This document shows, one piece after another, positions 62,321 through 64,000 of a DNA stretch of 64,000 nt (position 1 is its first letter; every line of letters starts with the position of its first letter). Source of the DNA: JBNNGK01 sp050268245 (GTDB lineage: Bacteria > Pseudomonadota > Gammaproteobacteria > Enterobacterales > Enterobacteriaceae); the NCBI RefSeq assembly GCF_050268245.1, contig NZ_JBNNGK010000006.1, positions 124,001 through 188,000 on the forward strand. The letters run 5' to 3'. The position numbers were made by a program, and so were the translations under genes. The notes below the pieces were generated by a model. That model ran no database searches and was not told the DNA's origin. It saw only the letters and a list, made by a program, of their open reading frames with translations.

Positions 62321-64000
62321 ACGCCCCAACAACCAATGCGCTGGATTACCATGCGCTCAACGCTATGCTGAACCTTTATGACGCCGAAGGGCACATTCAG
62401 TTTGAGCAAGATCGGCTGGCGGCACGGCAATACTTTTTACAGCATGTGAACCAAAACACCGTGTTCTTCCACAATTTGCAGGAAAAACTGCGCTATCTGG
62501 TCGAGGAGGGCTACTACGAGCCGCAGGTGCTGGCACAGTACGATTTCGCCTTTATCAAACAGTTATTCAAACAGGCCTATGCGAAGAAGTTTCGTTTTGC
62601 AACCTTCCTCGGCGCTTTCAAGTATTACACCAGCTACACGCTCAAAACCTTTGACGGTAAACGTTACCTGGAACGTTACGAAGATCGCATTTGCATGGTG
62701 GCACTCACGCTGGCCGCCGGTGACGTTCAACTGGCGCAGGATTTGATGGAGGAGATGATTGCCGGTCGTTTTCAACCAGCAACACCGACTTTTCTCAACG
62801 CAGGCAAGCAGCAGCGCGGCGAATTGGTTTCCTGTTTCCTGCTGCGCATTGAAGACAATATGGAATCTATCGGCCGCGCGGTGAACTCGGCTCTGCAACT
62901 GTCAAAGCGTGGGGGTGGTGTCGCTTTCCTGCTGTCTAACATTCGCGAAGTCGGTGCGCCAATCAAGCGGATCGAGAATCAGTCTTCCGGTGTCATTCCG
63001 ATTATGAAAATGCTCGAGGATGCTTTCTCCTATGCTAATCAGCTCGGCGCACGTCAGGGCGCAGGTGCCGTTTACCTTCACGCCCATCATCCAGACATCT
63101 TGCGCTTTCTTGACACCAAACGTGAGAATGCCGACGAAAAGATCCGCATCAAAACGCTGTCACTTGGCGTCGTGCTCCCAGACATCACCTTCGAACTGGC
63201 GAAAAACAACGAGGAAATGTATCTGTTCTCGCCTTACGACATCGAACAGGTGTATGGCGTGGCGTTTTCAGACATCAGCATCAGTGAAAAGTACCGCGAA
63301 ATGGTCGATGACAAACGCATTCGTAAATCACGTATCAATGCGCGTGAGTTTTTCCTTTTGCTAGCAGAAATTCAGTTTGAATCCGGTTATCCGTACATCC
63401 TGTTCGAAGACACGGTGAACCGTGCAAACCCGATTGCTGGCCGCATCAACATGAGCAACCTGTGCTCGGAAATTCTGCAGGTCAACCGCGCCAGTCACTA
63501 CCATCAAGATCTCAGCTACGCACAGGTCGGTAAGGATATCTCCTGTAATCTCGGTTCGCTGAACATCGCTAAGACCATGGACTCCCCGGACTTCGGCAAA
63601 ACGGTAGCCACCGCCATTCGCGCTCTCACCGCAGTGGCAAAAATGAGCGATATCGGTTCGGTGCCCTCCATCGCCGCAGGCAACCGTGCTTCACATGCCA
63701 TCGGGCTTGGGCAAATGAACCTGCACGGCTATCTGGCGCGCGAGCATATTTTCTATGGCTCAGCAGAAGGAATTGATTTCACAAACATTTATTTCTACAC
63801 CATCACCTATCACGCCCTGCGTGCCTCTAATCAGTTGGCGATTGAACACGGTAGCACGTTCGCTGGCTTTGAAGATTCAACCTACGCCAGCGGCGAATAT
63901 TTTACCAAATACGTCGATCGACAATGGCTGCCGCAAACCGAACGAGTGCGTCAATTATTTACCGAGGCAGGCATCGCTATACCCACTCAGCAAGATTGGT
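62302..64000 (+). CDS. nrdE: Ribonucleoside-diphosphate reductase class Ib, large subunit (partial)
   Basis: This is about the first 566 residues; the gene runs past the window end. It starts at a TTG (LATTELNAPTTNALDY) inside nrdI, with AAGGAG 10 bases upstream. The homologous start in E. coli, MATT, is at the same place. It reduces ribonucleotides to deoxyribonucleotides. Visible motifs include FQPATPTFLNAGKQQRGELV in parts (FQPATPTFLN, RGELVSCFLL), LSKRGGGVAFLLSN and the radical-site segment NLCSEI. No frame break is seen. Confidence 0.95.
   Translation, partial: MATTELNAPTTNALDYHALNAMLNLYDAEGHIQFEQDRLAARQYFLQHVNQNTVFFHNLQEKLRYLVEEGYYEPQVLAQYDFAFIKQLFKQAYAKKFRFATFLGAFKYYTSYTLKTFDGKRYLERYEDRICMVALTLAAGDVQLAQDLMEEMIAGRFQPATPTFLNAGKQQRGELVSCFLLRIEDNMESIGRAVNSALQLSKRGGGVAFLLSNIREVGAPIKRIENQSSGVIPIMKMLEDAFSYANQLGARQGAGAVYLHAHHPDILRFLDTKRENADEKIRIKTLSLGVVLPDITFELAKNNEEMYLFSPYDIEQVYGVAFSDISISEKYREMVDDKRIRKSRINAREFFLLLAEIQFESGYPYILFEDTVNRANPIAGRINMSNLCSEILQVNRASHYHQDLSYAQVGKDISCNLGSLNIAKTMDSPDFGKTVATAIRALTAVAKMSDIGSVPSIAAGNRASHAIGLGQMNLHGYLAREHIFYGSAEGIDFTNIYFYTITYHALRASNQLAIEHGSTFAGFEDSTYASGEYFTKYVDRQWLPQTERVRQLFTEAGIAIPTQQDW

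Overview
The window is a stretch of enterobacterial chromosome. Gene content and order match the E. coli block csiE-hcaT, glyA-hmp, glrK-qseG-glrR-glnB, purL-mltF-tadA, yfhH-yfhL-acpS-pdxJ-recO-era-rnc-lepB-lepA, rseC-rseB-rseA-rpoE-nadB, srmB, grcA-ung, grpE-nadK-recN-bamE and ratA-smpB-ssrA, ending in nrdHIE. Several traits point to Yersiniaceae, most likely a Serratia-like species: a phospholipase pair resembling Serratia phlA/phlB, a two-domain glutamine-dependent NAD synthetase next to glnB, and murQ-murP beside yfhH. The species cannot be fixed from the sequence alone.

Layout. 1-7.5 kb: nickel/cobalt transporter fragment with its DUF1007 partner, csiE, hcaT, glyA and hmp. 7.1-13.6 kb: glnB, nadE and the glrR-qseG-glrK envelope two-component operon, preceded by the sRNA gene glmY with a sigma-54 promoter and three candidate GlrR boxes. 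13.8-21.5 kb: purL, mltF, tadA and a YiaY-type alcohol dehydrogenase. 21.5-32.4 kb: pgpC-murP-murQ divergent from yfhH, then yfhL and the acpS-pdxJ-recO-era-rnc-lepB-lepA block. 32.9-38.3 kb: an uncharacterised membrane protein, the sigma-E operon and nadB. 38.3-50 kb: trmN6, srmB, phlB-phlA, grcA, ung, grpE, nadK, recN, bamE, rnfH, ratA, smpB and tmRNA. 50-60.8 kb is the most variable part: a dead integrase, ygaV-ygaP, an esterase with three lipoproteins (two only 22 and 24 codons), a methyltransferase, DoxX, smrA, small conserved proteins, a LysR/MFS pair and asr. 60.9-64 kb: a tandem repeat array and nrdHIE, with nrdE cut by the window end.

Regulation is unusually readable. I see candidate sites for sigma-54/GlrR (glmY), PurR (glyA, purL), NsrR (hmp), FNR (grcA), sigma-32 (grpE), LexA (recN), sigma-E (bamE, rpoE), NrdR (nrdHIE) and RstA (asr), plus palindromes that may be operators for YfhH and for the LysR regulator.

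The least explained items are the two 7-residue lipopeptides predicted from the mini-lipoprotein genes at 53.2 kb, the rpoE leader ORF, the GCA-ACG microsatellite in phlA, the 135-136 bp tandem array before nrdHIE, and a dispersed intergenic repeat seen three times. All functional assignments come from reading the sequence and from memory of the families; no database search was run.
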